Source of the DNA: M3007 sp964646615
Lineage (GTDB): Bacteria; Bacteroidota; Bacteroidia; Chitinophagales; Saprospiraceae
DNA: 64,000 nucleotides
Assembly (NCBI GenBank): GCA_964646615.1
Contig: CAZYEV010000034.1
Span: 23,515-87,514, forward strand
Direction of reading: 5' to 3'
Shown piece after piece: positions 1 through 8,463 of the stretch. The first letter of the stretch is position 1, and every line of letters starts with the position of its first letter. A model generated the notes under the pieces. That model was not told the DNA's origin, did no database searches, and worked only from the letters and a program-made list of their open reading frames with translations. A program made the translations under genes and the position numbers.

Positions 1-516
1 GATAAAAACGACGTCATCCTCTTCTTCTTCAGCGGGCACGGCCTCGAAGGCTGCTTCCTGCCTGTGGACTACGACGGTTTCAACAACAAACTGCGCCACG
101 AGGAAATCAAGCAAATCCTGCTGCAAAGCCAGGCCAAGCACAAACTGTGCATCGCCGACGCCTGCCACAGCGGTACACTCAACTACGGACTGGCAGCCAA
201 AGGGCCAGCACCGGTGTCGCTCAGCCGCTACTACCAGGCCTTTGAGGAGTCCACGGGAGGCATTGCCCTGCTCATGTCCTCTAAAGGTGAAGAATTATCG
301 TTGGAAGACCACGGTTTGCGCCAGGGGGTGTTCACCTATTATTTATTGCGCGGCATGCGGGGCGAAGCCAATGCCAACAGCGACAACATTATCACCATTC
401 GCGAGTTGTACAGCTACGTGCGCGTCAAAGTGCGCGAATACACGGCCAACGTCCAGAACCCAGTGCTCACTGGTGCCTTCGACGACAATATGCCCGTAGC
501 ATTTTACCGGTTTTAA
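1..516 (+). CDS. Caspase-like (peptidase C14/metacaspase) protein, 3' part only
   Basis: The open frame runs in from the left edge of the window, so the N-terminus is missing; 171 residues remain. Two hallmark motifs of the caspase fold are visible: FFFSGHG near the start (catalytic His in SGHG) and IADACHSG about 40 residues later (catalytic Cys in DACHSG). Between and after them are typical p20/p10-like elements (LLMSSKGEE, GVFTYYLLRG). The family comprises cysteine proteases cleaving after Arg/Lys or Asp; in Bacteroidota they are often fused or linked to adaptor domains in signalling or conflict systems. A TPR membrane protein starts 16 bp downstream and a protein with an EAD11-like N-terminus lies 4.4 kb away. 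The family call is strong; substrate and activation mode cannot be seen. Confidence 0.88.
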   Translation, partial: DKNDVILFFFSGHGLEGCFLPVDYDGFNNKLRHEEIKQILLQSQAKHKLCIADACHSGTLNYGLAAKGPAPVSLSRYYQAFEESTGGIALLMSSKGEELSLEDHGLRQGVFTYYLLRGMRGEANANSDNIITIRELYSYVRVKVREYTANVQNPVLTGAFDDNMPVAFYRF

Positions 517-532
517 ATGACTTCAGTTTGCC

Positions 533-1201
533 ATGGCGTACCTGCCCGCTCAGCGCCTGCGCCTGTATCGGAACTTCAAAGCGATTGATGCCGCGGACTA
601 CCACGGCATCATTCGCTATTTTGAACAACACGAAGACGAACTGCGCACGCTGGACGACAGCGAGTATTTCGACTGCGCTTATACCTACACCGAGGCGCTA
701 TGCTCCGTAGGGCTATATGGGCAAGCCATCGTCATGCTGGACCATCTGATTGAACAGGTTATCCTGCAAAACATGACCCATTGGGGCGGGCAGGATATTC
801 TGGCGCGGCTGCTCTCGTGCAAAGCCGAAGCACTGGTGCAGCAGCGGCAATGGCCTGCCGCCGAGCATGTGCTGCGCGAGTACCTCAAGCTCTACCCTTC
901 CAATCGTTCGGGGTGGCAGCTGTTGCGCAAATGCCTGCTCCATCAGCGTCCGCCCTGGCTGAAGCGCGCGTGGGCCGTTTGCATGGGCCTCGTCTTCGCT
1001 GCCCTGGCCGTAGCCGCCGCCGAACTGTTTGTGGTGCGGCCTTTCTTTCGTCTCTACGACGATGTAGCCCTGGCGCTCCAACACCTTCTTACCGGCCTGG
1101 CGCTCGGTGTCGCCTTAGGCGCTGAAGGTTTGCACTGGTACCACTGCCGCCAAAACGTGCGTATCTTCGCCCACCAAACCCGGGCGCGAAACAAGCGCTA
1201 A
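533..1201 (+). CDS. TPR-like protein with two C-terminal membrane segments
   Basis: A 222-residue protein starting 16 bp after the caspase-like gene, so probably cotranscribed with it. The first ~140 residues are helical with TPR-like spacing (FDCAYTYTEALCSVGLYGQAIVMLDHLI; later ALVQQRQWPAAEHVLREYLKLYP). Two hydrophobic stretches follow at about residues 145-167 and 180-200, then a short basic tail ending in RARNKR. No catalytic motif is visible. Position suggests a membrane-anchored scaffold or partner for the caspase-like protein, but this is inference from adjacency. The ATG at 533 is the only sensible start after the upstream stop. Confidence 0.7.
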   Translation: MAYLPAQRLRLYRNFKAIDAADYHGIIRYFEQHEDELRTLDDSEYFDCAYTYTEALCSVGLYGQAIVMLDHLIEQVILQNMTHWGGQDILARLLSCKAEALVQQRQWPAAEHVLREYLKLYPSNRSGWQLLRKCLLHQRPPWLKRAWAVCMGLVFAALAVAAAELFVVRPFFRLYDDVALALQHLLTGLALGVALGAEGLHWYHCRQNVRIFAHQTRARNKR

Positions 1202-1261
1202 AACGCCGCCAAACCTGGATACCCACCACCGGCGGCGCGCCTTTGCCCGTTCGCAAGCAAC

Positions 1262-2749
1262 ATGAACCCACTGCGCATCCGACTCATCATCGGCATGATG
1301 ACCGCCGCCCTCATCGGCATCATCTGCATGCAAATCTATTGGATAGGCTGGAACATCCGCCTCAACGAAGAGCAGTTCGATAAAAACGTCTATGCCATCC
1401 TCAACCGCGTCGCCGATAAAATCGAATACTACGAGGACATCACCGCACTGGAAGTGTTGAGGGCCACTTTTAAGTCCTCCTCCGACTTCAACCGCAATCT
1501 GCGCCGCGCCGCCCAATACTTCGAGAGCGGCCAGGCTACCCGGCGCATTGCCCGTACCGATAGCCTGCCCGACTTTGCCGGCGACCCGGCTCGTTCCTTT
1601 GAAGACCACACCACCCTGTGGGAGTACATGAAAGTCAGCCAACTGGTGGACTCCCGCCCGCTGGCCGAGCGCGTTCCGCTTGACCTGCTCGACCAGTCGC
1701 TGCGCGAAGAACTCCGCAGCCGCGGCATTGATGCCCCTTACCAGTACGGCGTCTATTCCAAGGCCCGCAGCAGCTTTGTCATTATGAACGGTTACTACGT
1801 CGTTACCGAAAACACGCCTCATCTCATGGCCAAAGGCGCCACGTCGCTCTACAACTCCCCTTATCGCGTTGCTCTATTCCCTAAAGACGTCGAGTCGCCG
1901 GGCTATTTAGCCATTTACTTCCCTGACCGCACCCGCTTAGTACTCGGCTCCGTCTGGCAAAGCCTGGTGCTTTCTATTATTTTTACCGGCATTATCCTTT
2001 TCTCCTTCTGGTACACTATCCAGGTCATTTACCGACAGAAGAAACTGTCGGAGATGAAGACGGACTTCATCAATAATATGACCCACGAGTTCAAAACCCC
2101 GATTGCCACCATTTCGCTGGCGACCGATAGTATCGTTAGCCCTATGGTCATTCAGGATCCTGAGCGCATTCGGCGCTTTGCTGAAATCATTCGCCAGGAA
2201 AACCGCCGCATGAACAGCCAGGTCGAGCGCGTGTTGCAAATTGCGCAGCTGGACCGCAACGAAATACAACTCCGCATCGCCGAAGTCAACCTGCATGCCC
2301 TCATCCAGCAGGCCGCCGAAAACTTCAGCCTTCAGGTGGAAAAACGCGAAGGGGCACTCAAGCTCGACCTGCAGGCCACGCGGCCTATCGTCCAGGGCGA
2401 TGCCACGCACTTAGCCAACGTCATCCACAACCTGCTCGACAACGCCAACAAGTACAGCCCGGAAAAACCCGACATCACCGTCCGCACGCGCGACCTGCCC
2501 CACGGCGGTGTGGCCATTACTGTCGAAGACAAGGGCATCGGCATCAGCAAGGAAGCCCGCAAGCACATCTTTGACAAGTTCTACCGCGTCCACACAGGCA
2601 ACCTCCACGACGTCAAAGGCTTTGGCCTGGGCCTCAGCTACGTCAAAGCCATTGTGGAAGCCCACAAAGGCTCCGTAGAGGTACGCAGCGAGGTCGGCAA
2701 GGGAAGCGCGTTTACCGTGGTGCTGCCGCCCTCGAAAGGTGAAAAATGA
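1262..2749 (+). CDS. Two-component sensor histidine kinase (HisKA/HATPase_c)
   Basis: A 495-residue membrane kinase. TM1 is at about residues 6-29, a ~200-residue extracytoplasmic sensor region follows, and TM2 is at about 234-256. The dimerisation/phosphoacceptor H-box is THEFKTP, with the phosphorylated His near residue 275. The ATPase domain has an N-box (NLLDNANKYSPE), a G1 box (VEDKGIGIS) and a G2 box (FGLGLSYVKAIVEAHKGS). It is the standard Bacteroidota architecture of an OmpR-type pair, and the response regulator is encoded 176 bp downstream. The signal sensed cannot be deduced; the periplasmic domain matches no family I recognise. Confidence 0.95.
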   Translation: MNPLRIRLIIGMMTAALIGIICMQIYWIGWNIRLNEEQFDKNVYAILNRVADKIEYYEDITALEVLRATFKSSSDFNRNLRRAAQYFESGQATRRIARTDSLPDFAGDPARSFEDHTTLWEYMKVSQLVDSRPLAERVPLDLLDQSLREELRSRGIDAPYQYGVYSKARSSFVIMNGYYVVTENTPHLMAKGATSLYNSPYRVALFPKDVESPGYLAIYFPDRTRLVLGSVWQSLVLSIIFTGIILFSFWYTIQVIYRQKKLSEMKTDFINNMTHEFKTPIATISLATDSIVSPMVIQDPERIRRFAEIIRQENRRMNSQVERVLQIAQLDRNEIQLRIAEVNLHALIQQAAENFSLQVEKREGALKLDLQATRPIVQGDATHLANVIHNLLDNANKYSPEKPDITVRTRDLPHGGVAITVEDKGIGISKEARKHIFDKFYRVHTGNLHDVKGFGLGLSYVKAIVEAHKGSVEVRSEVGKGSAFTVVLPPSKGEK

Positions 2750-2877
2750 AACGCGAAAGATGGCCGGCTGCCATTGGGCTTTGCCGAGTCGGGGGTGAAT
2801 TTTTCACCGAATAGCCCATGCAGGTGCAAAAACGATGGAAACCGCCGGCCCGCCCACGCCGAAAAAGCGTTTTGCGC

Positions 2878-2885
2878 TAAGTTTG
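2878..2885 (+). promoter_or_regulatory. -7 box TAAGTTTG for the response regulator
   Basis: An exact match to the Bacteroidota -7 consensus TAnnTTTG lies 40 bp upstream of the ATG at 2926, in the 176-bp kinase-regulator gap. It suggests the regulator has its own promoter as well as possible readthrough from the kinase gene. Confidence 0.55.
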
Positions 2886-2925
2886 CGGCATCTATTGTCA
2901 GACCAACCATCCCTCTGCCGCTACT

Positions 2926-3630
2926 ATGTCAGCACCTGTGCCGCATTTGCTTTACGTAGAAGATGACGAAAGCCTCAGCTACGTTACCCGCGACAACCTC
3001 GAACGCGAGGGCTTTCAGGTAACCCACATCACCGACGGGCGCGAAGCTTTGAAGGCCATACAGTCCGGCCAGAAGTTTGACCTCTACATTCTGGACGTCA
3101 TGCTGCCCGAGGTGGACGGCTTCGACCTGGCCACCGAAATCCGCAAGCGCGACCAGGAGGTGCCCATCATCTTCCTGTCGGCCAAAACCATGCGCGAAGA
3201 CCGCCTGAAAGGCCTCAAAATCGGCGCCGACGACTACATGGTGAAGCCCTTCAGTATCGAAGAGCTCATCCTCAAGGTGCATGTCTTCCTGCGCCGCTCG
3301 GGTTTCGGAGAACCCAACCGCCCTACCGGACGGGTACCCATCGGCAAATACTGGTTCGACTACGGCAACCTCCTGCTCTCCTACGACGGCGAAGAAGGCG
3401 AAACCCTCACCCAAAAAGAAGCCGACCTGCTCCGCCTGCTCAACGAACACCGCAACCAACTCGTCAAACGCTCGTTCATCCTGGAAACCATCTGGGGCAA
3501 AAACGACTACTTCCTGGGCCGCAGCTTAGATGTTTTCATCTCCCGCCTGCGCAAATACCTCAGCCGCGACGAACGCATTAAAATCGAAAACATTCACGGC
3601 GTCGGCTTCAAATTTCGAGTGGATGCGTAG
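2926..3630 (+). CDS. OmpR/PhoB-family response regulator
   Basis: A 234-residue protein. The N-terminal receiver domain (about 5-120) has acidic residues EDDE near the start, the phosphoacceptor Asp57 in YILDVMLPEVDG, the conserved Ser/Thr region FLSAKT and the Lys of MVKPF. The C-terminal winged helix (about 135-232) has LTQKEADLLRLL and the recognition helix region SLDVFISRLRKYL, ending in ENIHGVGFKFRV. It is the cognate partner of the upstream kinase by position and domain match. It probably acts as a transcription factor; target genes are unknown, though the lipoprotein genes just downstream are candidates. Confidence 0.95.
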   Translation: MSAPVPHLLYVEDDESLSYVTRDNLEREGFQVTHITDGREALKAIQSGQKFDLYILDVMLPEVDGFDLATEIRKRDQEVPIIFLSAKTMREDRLKGLKIGADDYMVKPFSIEELILKVHVFLRRSGFGEPNRPTGRVPIGKYWFDYGNLLLSYDGEEGETLTQKEADLLRLLNEHRNQLVKRSFILETIWGKNDYFLGRSLDVFISRLRKYLSRDERIKIENIHGVGFKFRVDA

Positions 3631-3660
3631 CGTTTTTTGGCAGAAAACGTACCTGTATCA

Positions 3661-3682
3661 ACGGCATTTTAGCCGTGTTTTT
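3661..3682 (+). terminator. Weak intrinsic terminator after the response regulator
   Basis: A 5-bp stem ACGGC/GCCGT with a 6-nt loop is followed by GTTTTTGG, 30 bp after the stop codon. The short stem makes this tentative. Confidence 0.35.
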
Positions 3683-3761
3683 GGTCTAATAGCATTCATC
3701 GGGCAAATGCCTTGAAGATACTACCCGAACATCCACAGGTAGAAATCACCGACCTCTTACC

Positions 3762-4163
3762 ATGCGTACACTCTTCTTGTTCGCCCTGCTTTATGGGCTG
3801 CTTTGGGCGGCAGCCTGCCAGTCTAAAAAATCCTTCGTCAGCCCGAAGGCATCGCTGACGGTGGAAGAAGCGTATGCCCTGACACAAAAAGGCGTTTTGC
3901 TCATTGACGTACGCGAACCCGATGAGGTAGCCGAAGTCGCCTATCGCGTCAAGAACTACCGCAATGTGCCGCTGAGCCAGCTGGCCAATCGCCTGCAAGA
4001 CATTCCGCGCGACCAGCAGGTCATCCTGGCCTGCCGTTCGGGCAATCGGAGCCGTCGCGCTTACGACATGCTCGTGGCACAGGGCTATCAGAACTTGGCC
4101 AACATGGAAGGCGGCATGCTGGCCTGGGAAGCGCGCAAACTTCCGGTGGTGCGCAAAGAGTGA
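3762..4163 (+). CDS. Rhodanese-domain lipoprotein
   Basis: A 133-residue protein with a hydrophobic N-terminal signal ending in a lipobox-like WAAAC (Cys at about residue 20), so it is predicted to be a membrane-anchored lipoprotein. The rest is a single rhodanese domain: VLLIDVREPDEVAE and the active-site loop ACRSGNRS with Cys91. Rhodaneses transfer sulfane sulfur or act as sulfur carriers; a periplasmic lipoprotein form is usual in Bacteroidota and the physiological acceptor is unknown. A related-looking transcription unit continues with the esterase gene 53 bp downstream. Confidence 0.88.
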   Translation: MRTLFLFALLYGLLWAAACQSKKSFVSPKASLTVEEAYALTQKGVLLIDVREPDEVAEVAYRVKNYRNVPLSQLANRLQDIPRDQQVILACRSGNRSRRAYDMLVAQGYQNLANMEGGMLAWEARKLPVVRKE

Positions 4164-4216
4164 GCTATAGCCTTCAGCCCTGCTGAGCCTTTTGCCGATA
4201 CACCTGTTTTTGTGAT

Positions 4217-4903
4217 ATGCTTTATCGAGTCGTGTTCCTGGCGGCAATAGCGTCTCTTGCTTTTGCCTATGGCGCATGCCGCCGCTCCTCCAACACATCA
4301 CCTTCGGCGGCAGAAGGTGCTGCTGCGGATACGTCGCAAACGCGGCGGGTGATTTTATTTTTTGGCAACAGCCTCACTGCAGCGTATGGCCTCTCGCCGG
4401 AAGAGGGCTTCGTGGCACTCATCCAGCAAAAAATAGACAGCCTGGGGTTGCCATACGTCTGCGTCAATGCCGGCAACAGCGGCGAGACAACGGCGGGCGG
4501 GCGCAGCCGCGTGAGCTGGGTTCTACAGCAACCCGTGGACATCTTTGTGCTCGAACTGGGTGGTAACGACGCCCTGCGCGGGCTACCCTTAGAGGCTTCG
4601 CGCGAAAACCTGCAGGCCATCATGGACCAGGTGCGCGCCAAATATCCGGCCTGCCGCATCGTTATTGCCGGAATGCTGGCCCCGCCCAACCTGGGGCCAG
4701 AGTACACGCAAACATTTGCTCAGATGTACCGCGACTTAGCATCGGCCAATCAAGCCACCCTTATACCTTTCCTGCTGGAAGGCGTCGGCGGCGAACCAGA
4801 CCTGAACCTGCCCGACGGCATCCACCCTAACGCCGCGGGGCATCGCATCGTCAGCGAAAACGTCTGGCAAGTGCTCTATCCGTTATTGCGGACGCCCCAG
4901 TAA
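4217..4903 (+). CDS. GDSL/SGNH esterase (TesA-like arylesterase) lipoprotein
   Basis: A 228-residue protein with signal peptide and lipobox AYGAC (Cys at about residue 21). SGNH hydrolase blocks are in order: block I FFGNSLTAAYG (nucleophile Ser, with N in place of D of GDSL), block II NAGNSGETTAGG, block III LGGNDALRG, and block V DGIHPNAAGH with the catalytic Asp and His. This is the E. coli TesA (thioesterase I/lysophospholipase L1)-like group, hydrolysing acyl or aryl esters in the periplasm or outer membrane. It lies downstream of the rhodanese lipoprotein on the same strand. Substrate cannot be inferred further. Confidence 0.9.
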   Translation: MLYRVVFLAAIASLAFAYGACRRSSNTSPSAAEGAAADTSQTRRVILFFGNSLTAAYGLSPEEGFVALIQQKIDSLGLPYVCVNAGNSGETTAGGRSRVSWVLQQPVDIFVLELGGNDALRGLPLEASRENLQAIMDQVRAKYPACRIVIAGMLAPPNLGPEYTQTFAQMYRDLASANQATLIPFLLEGVGGEPDLNLPDGIHPNAAGHRIVSENVWQVLYPLLRTPQ

Positions 4904-4942
4904 GCGTGCGCTCTCCCTGCTCTGTTAATCCTACCCTGCCCT

Positions 4943-6553
4943 ATGGCGAACAAGCAAGCACTCGACTCGATTAAAAAGCGCCTTAGCCAGGGCGAATTGG
5001 AGGCCGCCTACGACGAACTGGCGCAATGGCTGGCGCAATCGCCCGAATACGCCGAACTGGCCCGCATCGTCCGAATCAATCAGGCCGAATTGTACCAGGT
5101 GAAGGCAGAAGCACTGAAAGGGACGCTCTCCGGCGAAGAGGCACGCCGGGCCTACAACCAGCTGACCGACAAAGCCTTGCAAGTCATAGGTCTGGCGGAG
5201 GCGGGCCGGACGACCCTGAGCGCTTCGCCTGAAGAACCGCGTTCGCGCACCTGGCGCTACTACCTGATAGGCGGGCTGACAGCCCTGCTGGTCGCCGGTG
5301 CAGGCATCTGGTTTTATCTACAAACAACCGAAGATTGCCCGCGCTTCAGCGACGCCGCCCGCGTGCGCGTGCTCATCCTGCCCTTCATGGGCGCCAGCAA
5401 GGAGTATGACCCAGCCATAGACATTATGGACGAGCTCAACGACTGGATCGAGCGCAGCCCACAACTACGCACCGAAGCTATTGCCGCCGTCCACCGGCGT
5501 TTCGACATCGAAAACAACTATCCCAACTCCGCGGAGGCCGTCGAATTGGCCCGAAGATGCGATGCGCAGATGCTCGTGTGGGGCAAAGTGCGCCAGCGCC
5601 CCGACGGCACCCTCGCCTTAGATGTACGCTACCGCTTGGTGGGCGCCGGGCAAGGGACAACGACCTCCGACACCACGCTGTCGCGCCTGCTGGCCACCAC
5701 CGAAGAAGCCGCCCTGAGCAGCGAACCACCCGTTATCGCGCGCATGCTTTACATCGCCCTGTCCAACTTCCGGCGCGTAGCCGTATTGCCCGAAGCCCTC
5801 CGGGCGCTGCAAGAAGACGTGGCTGCCCTGACGACTACCGACAAAAATGCCCCGACGCCCATAGACACTACCACCGCCTTTCTGCTGGCCGACCACTACA
5901 TCCAGACCAACCAGCCGGAAAAGGCCATCGCCGAATACGACAGGGTGCTGGAGCATTACCCCAACAGCCCCACGGCCCACCTCAAACGCGGCGCCCTCCT
6001 GCTGCAAACGGAACGCTACGAAGCCGCTGCGCGCGACCTGGAGGCCGTGCCAGTGCTGGATACCACCCTGCTGCCCGCCCTGCGCCAGGCGCGCATCGAG
6101 GCCTTCCTGAAAAGCAGCCAGCCCGAAAAGGCCAAAAAAGAAATTGAACAAGCCCGCCGCGAAGGCGCTATACCCGTCGAGCATCTGGAAGAGCGCAACC
6201 GCCAGGTACGCGATAGCATCACCGCCTTAGAAGTGCGGCGCGACCAATTGGAGCGAAAAGCCACGCAAACGCGCGACCCCAAGGTGCGCATCGGCGCCGC
6301 CCGAGCCAACTTAGCCTTAGGCGATGCCGACCGCGCTGCCCAGCACGCCACGGAAGTGCTGCGCCAAAACCCGCGCAATACCGAAGCTATCCAAATCGCC
6401 GTGGAAGCCGAAATCCAGAAAGGCGACACCGCCAAAGCCCTGAAAATCATCGAGCAATCCGTCCGAACAGGCGCCACAGTCAAGGGCATTCGCCCTGAAT
6501 TGCGTCAGCAACTAACGGTAGATACCCTTGCGCGTCGCCCGCGCCAGCAATAG
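4943..6553 (+). CDS. EAD11-like N-terminus, single TM segment and TPR protein
   Basis: A 536-residue protein. Residues ~5-85 match the pattern of effector-associated domain 11: LSQGELEAAYDELAQWL, then NQAELYQVKAEALKGTLSGE and helices ending LTDKALQVIGLAEAG. A TM segment (YLIGGLTALLVAGAGIWFYL, about 108-127) separates this cytoplasmic part from an extracytoplasmic domain beginning DCPRFSDAARVRVLILPF, resembling FlgO/adenylate-cyclase-associated regions. The C-terminal half has TPR-like repeats (YIQTNQPEKAIAEYDRVLEH; NPRNTEAIQIAVEAEIQKGD). EADs are homotypic adaptor domains tied to caspase-like and other effectors in bacterial conflict systems; a caspase-like gene lies at the window start. The EAD call is by eye and moderately confident. 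Confidence 0.72.
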   Translation: MANKQALDSIKKRLSQGELEAAYDELAQWLAQSPEYAELARIVRINQAELYQVKAEALKGTLSGEEARRAYNQLTDKALQVIGLAEAGRTTLSASPEEPRSRTWRYYLIGGLTALLVAGAGIWFYLQTTEDCPRFSDAARVRVLILPFMGASKEYDPAIDIMDELNDWIERSPQLRTEAIAAVHRRFDIENNYPNSAEAVELARRCDAQMLVWGKVRQRPDGTLALDVRYRLVGAGQGTTTSDTTLSRLLATTEEAALSSEPPVIARMLYIALSNFRRVAVLPEALRALQEDVAALTTTDKNAPTPIDTTTAFLLADHYIQTNQPEKAIAEYDRVLEHYPNSPTAHLKRGALLLQTERYEAAARDLEAVPVLDTTLLPALRQARIEAFLKSSQPEKAKKEIEQARREGAIPVEHLEERNRQVRDSITALEVRRDQLERKATQTRDPKVRIGAARANLALGDADRAAQHATEVLRQNPRNTEAIQIAVEAEIQKGDTAKALKIIEQSVRTGATVKGIRPELRQQLTVDTLARRPRQQ

Positions 6554-6573
6554 AGACGCCCCGAAGCAGGCCG

Positions 6574-7377
6574 CTACTTCTTCAGCAGGCTCTGCATCTG
6601 GCGCGTGATGAAATGAACGGCGTACCGGGGCGCCAGCCGATAGAGGCGGTCCATGAACGAGGCATCAGACCCCACCAGCACGCGGAAGGCATTCCTCTCG
6701 ATGGCCCGCACAATGATGGCAGCCGCCCGCTCGGCAGGCAACGCCTTGAAACGGCTGCTATCGCCCGAAGTGGGCGGAGCGTCTATGGCCGAATTCTCAA
6801 CAATGTTGGTGGCCACCGCTCCTGGCATCACAATCGTTACCCGCACGCGGGTGTTCAGCAACTCGGCGTAAAGCCCTTCGGTGAGCAACTTGACCGCAGC
6901 CTTCGAGGCCCCGTACACGCTCTGGCCGGGCACGGGCAAAAAGCCGCCCATACTGGAAACGTTGACAATATGCGCTTCCGGGCGCTCCAGCAAGTGCGGC
7001 AGCAGCGCTTTGGTCAGATACACCACGCCGTAAAAATTGACATTCATTACCCGATGGATGGTCTCCAGCGACAACTCCTGCACCGTCCGGAAGGGTTGAA
7101 TGATGCCGGCGTTGTTGATGAGGCCATCCGCAGCACCAAAGATAGCCGGCGCTTCGGCGCCAAAGGCCTGCACGCGCTCCCGGTCGGCAATGTCCAGCAC
7201 AACACCCCGAAAGCGCGCATCATCGCCGCCCGTCAGTGCTCTCGTCTGTGCCAGCGAGGCCTCCTTCAGGTCGAGACCAATGACGCGGGCGCCCTTCTGG
7301 ATAAGCTGCACCGTCAGCTGCTGGCCAATGCCGCTGCCTGCGCCCGTTACGACGAAAACTTTGTTGCCAATCTGCAT
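6574..7377 (-). CDS. Short-chain dehydrogenase/reductase
   Basis: A 267-residue classical SDR. The nucleotide-binding motif is VTGAGSGIGQQL near the N-terminus, followed by NNAG in the middle, the catalytic Ser in VNVSSMGG and Tyr-x-x-x-Lys in YGASKAAVK. The acidic residue in VIGLDL after beta-2 suggests NAD(H) preference. The longer frame starts at a TTG (7383); I use the ATG at 7377. It is convergent with the upstream EAD11 gene, 21 bp from its stop. Substrate unknown. Confidence 0.9.
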   Translation of the reverse strand: MQIGNKVFVVTGAGSGIGQQLTVQLIQKGARVIGLDLKEASLAQTRALTGGDDARFRGVVLDIADRERVQAFGAEAPAIFGAADGLINNAGIIQPFRTVQELSLETIHRVMNVNFYGVVYLTKALLPHLLERPEAHIVNVSSMGGFLPVPGQSVYGASKAAVKLLTEGLYAELLNTRVRVTIVMPGAVATNIVENSAIDAPPTSGDSSRFKALPAERAAAIIVRAIERNAFRVLVGSDASFMDRLYRLAPRYAVHFITRQMQSLLKK

Positions 7378-7448
7378 AGTCAATAAGCGGTTTGCGTGTG
7401 TGTTTTATAGAAAAATGAGAGGGGAAAACCCTGTCGTTTGCTCCCGTC

Positions 7449-7456
7449 CAAAGATA
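7449..7456 (-). promoter_or_regulatory. -7 box TATCTTTG for the SDR gene
   Basis: On the minus strand this is an exact TAnnTTTG match, 71 bp upstream of the SDR start codon. Confidence 0.45.
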
Positions 7457-7529
7457 CTCGCGCCCGCACAGACCTTTTTTGCTGCTTTTGGCCAAAGAAA
7501 TAAAAATAGCTGCGGGCTGTGAATTTATC

Positions 7530-7537
7530 TACTTTTG
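7530..7537 (+). promoter_or_regulatory. -7 box TACTTTTG for the HEIGH metalloprotease
   Basis: An exact TAnnTTTG match, 60 bp upstream of the ATG at 7598. It supports that start over the longer open frame, which begins inside the box at 7535. Confidence 0.55.
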
Positions 7538-7597
7538 CTCACCCGTTTCGGCTACTGCTTTGCTCTTTCTTTATCTAAAACTCAAACTGTCTGTGTT

Positions 7598-8395
7598 ATG
7601 CTCAAACGTCTCCTTTTGATTGCCCTGACCGCTGTCATTTCGGCCGGCATCTACTCCTGCGTGCGCGACAACGGCGCCGAGGAACTGCTCCCCACTGTAC
7701 CTGAAGACGTGAAGGCGAAAATCGCCCGCTTAGGCTTCAGCCCCAAGGACGCTTATGTCCATGAGGATGGCTACATCGTCGAGGGCGATATCTTTTTGCG
7801 CAAGCAAGACCTGGACGCCGACCTGAGCCTCAGCCCAAATCTGATTATTGCTCAGGAAGAACAGTACCGCACGTTCAACTTAGTAACGGGTCTGCCGCGC
7901 ACGATTACCATCAGCACTTCCGGTTCACTCACGACCAACCTTAACAACGCCATCAATGCGGCTATTGCTCGCTACAATGCAGAGAATTTACAGCTGACGT
8001 TTCAGCGGGTGTCCAGCGGCGGCAATATCGTCATCAAAATTGTCAACGGTGGCTCCTTCATCGCAGCGGCTGGCTTTCCCAGCGGCGGCAACCCGTATCC
8101 GGAAATCCAGTTTAATCGTCAGTACCGCAACTGGGACGTGAACACACTGACCACCGTGTTTGCCCATGAAATTGGCCACTGCATTGGCTTCCGCCATACG
8201 GACTACATGAACCGTGCGTATAGCTGTGGTTCGGGCGGCAATGAAGGCCAGGAAAACAACGGCGTGGGTGCGGTGCACATTCCGGGCACGCCCACGGGGC
8301 CAGATGCCGGCTCCTGGATGCTGGCTTGCATCAGCAACGGCGTCAATCGTCCGTTCAACACCAACGACCGGACGGCGCTCAACTACTTGTATTGA
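7598..8395 (+). CDS. HEIGH-type zinc metalloprotease (M57-like) lipoprotein
   Basis: A 265-residue protein. The signal peptide ends in a lipobox-like GIYSC, predicting an outer-membrane lipoprotein. The zinc motif HEIGHCIGFRH (first His about residue 190) is the metzincin HExxHxxGxxH form and carries the HEIGH signature of the Bacteroidota 'dual-action HEIGH metallo-peptidase' family (M57). A downstream Met in SWMLACIS could be the Met-turn. The start at 7598 is preferred because it gives a clean signal peptide and lies downstream of the promoter box. Probably an extracellular endopeptidase; substrates unknown. Confidence 0.88.
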   Translation: MLKRLLLIALTAVISAGIYSCVRDNGAEELLPTVPEDVKAKIARLGFSPKDAYVHEDGYIVEGDIFLRKQDLDADLSLSPNLIIAQEEQYRTFNLVTGLPRTITISTSGSLTTNLNNAINAAIARYNAENLQLTFQRVSSGGNIVIKIVNGGSFIAAAGFPSGGNPYPEIQFNRQYRNWDVNTLTTVFAHEIGHCIGFRHTDYMNRAYSCGSGGNEGQENNGVGAVHIPGTPTGPDAGSWMLACISNGVNRPFNTNDRTALNYLY

Positions 8396-8425
8396 TGGTC
8401 TTTCAGGCCGAAGCGGAATGCGGTG

Positions 8426-8457
8426 CGAGGCGACGGGAGGAGACTCCGGTCGCCTCG
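8426..8457. terminator. Strong hairpin between convergent protease genes
   Basis: A 9-bp stem CGAGGCGAC/GTCGCCTCG is extended by GGAG/CTCC around a GAGA loop. It sits 30 bp after the metalloprotease stop and just before the stop of the convergent subtilase. There is no long U-tract (GTCTGTTT on plus), so it may act as a bidirectional mRNA-end hairpin. Confidence 0.5.
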
Positions 8458-8463
8458 TCTGTT

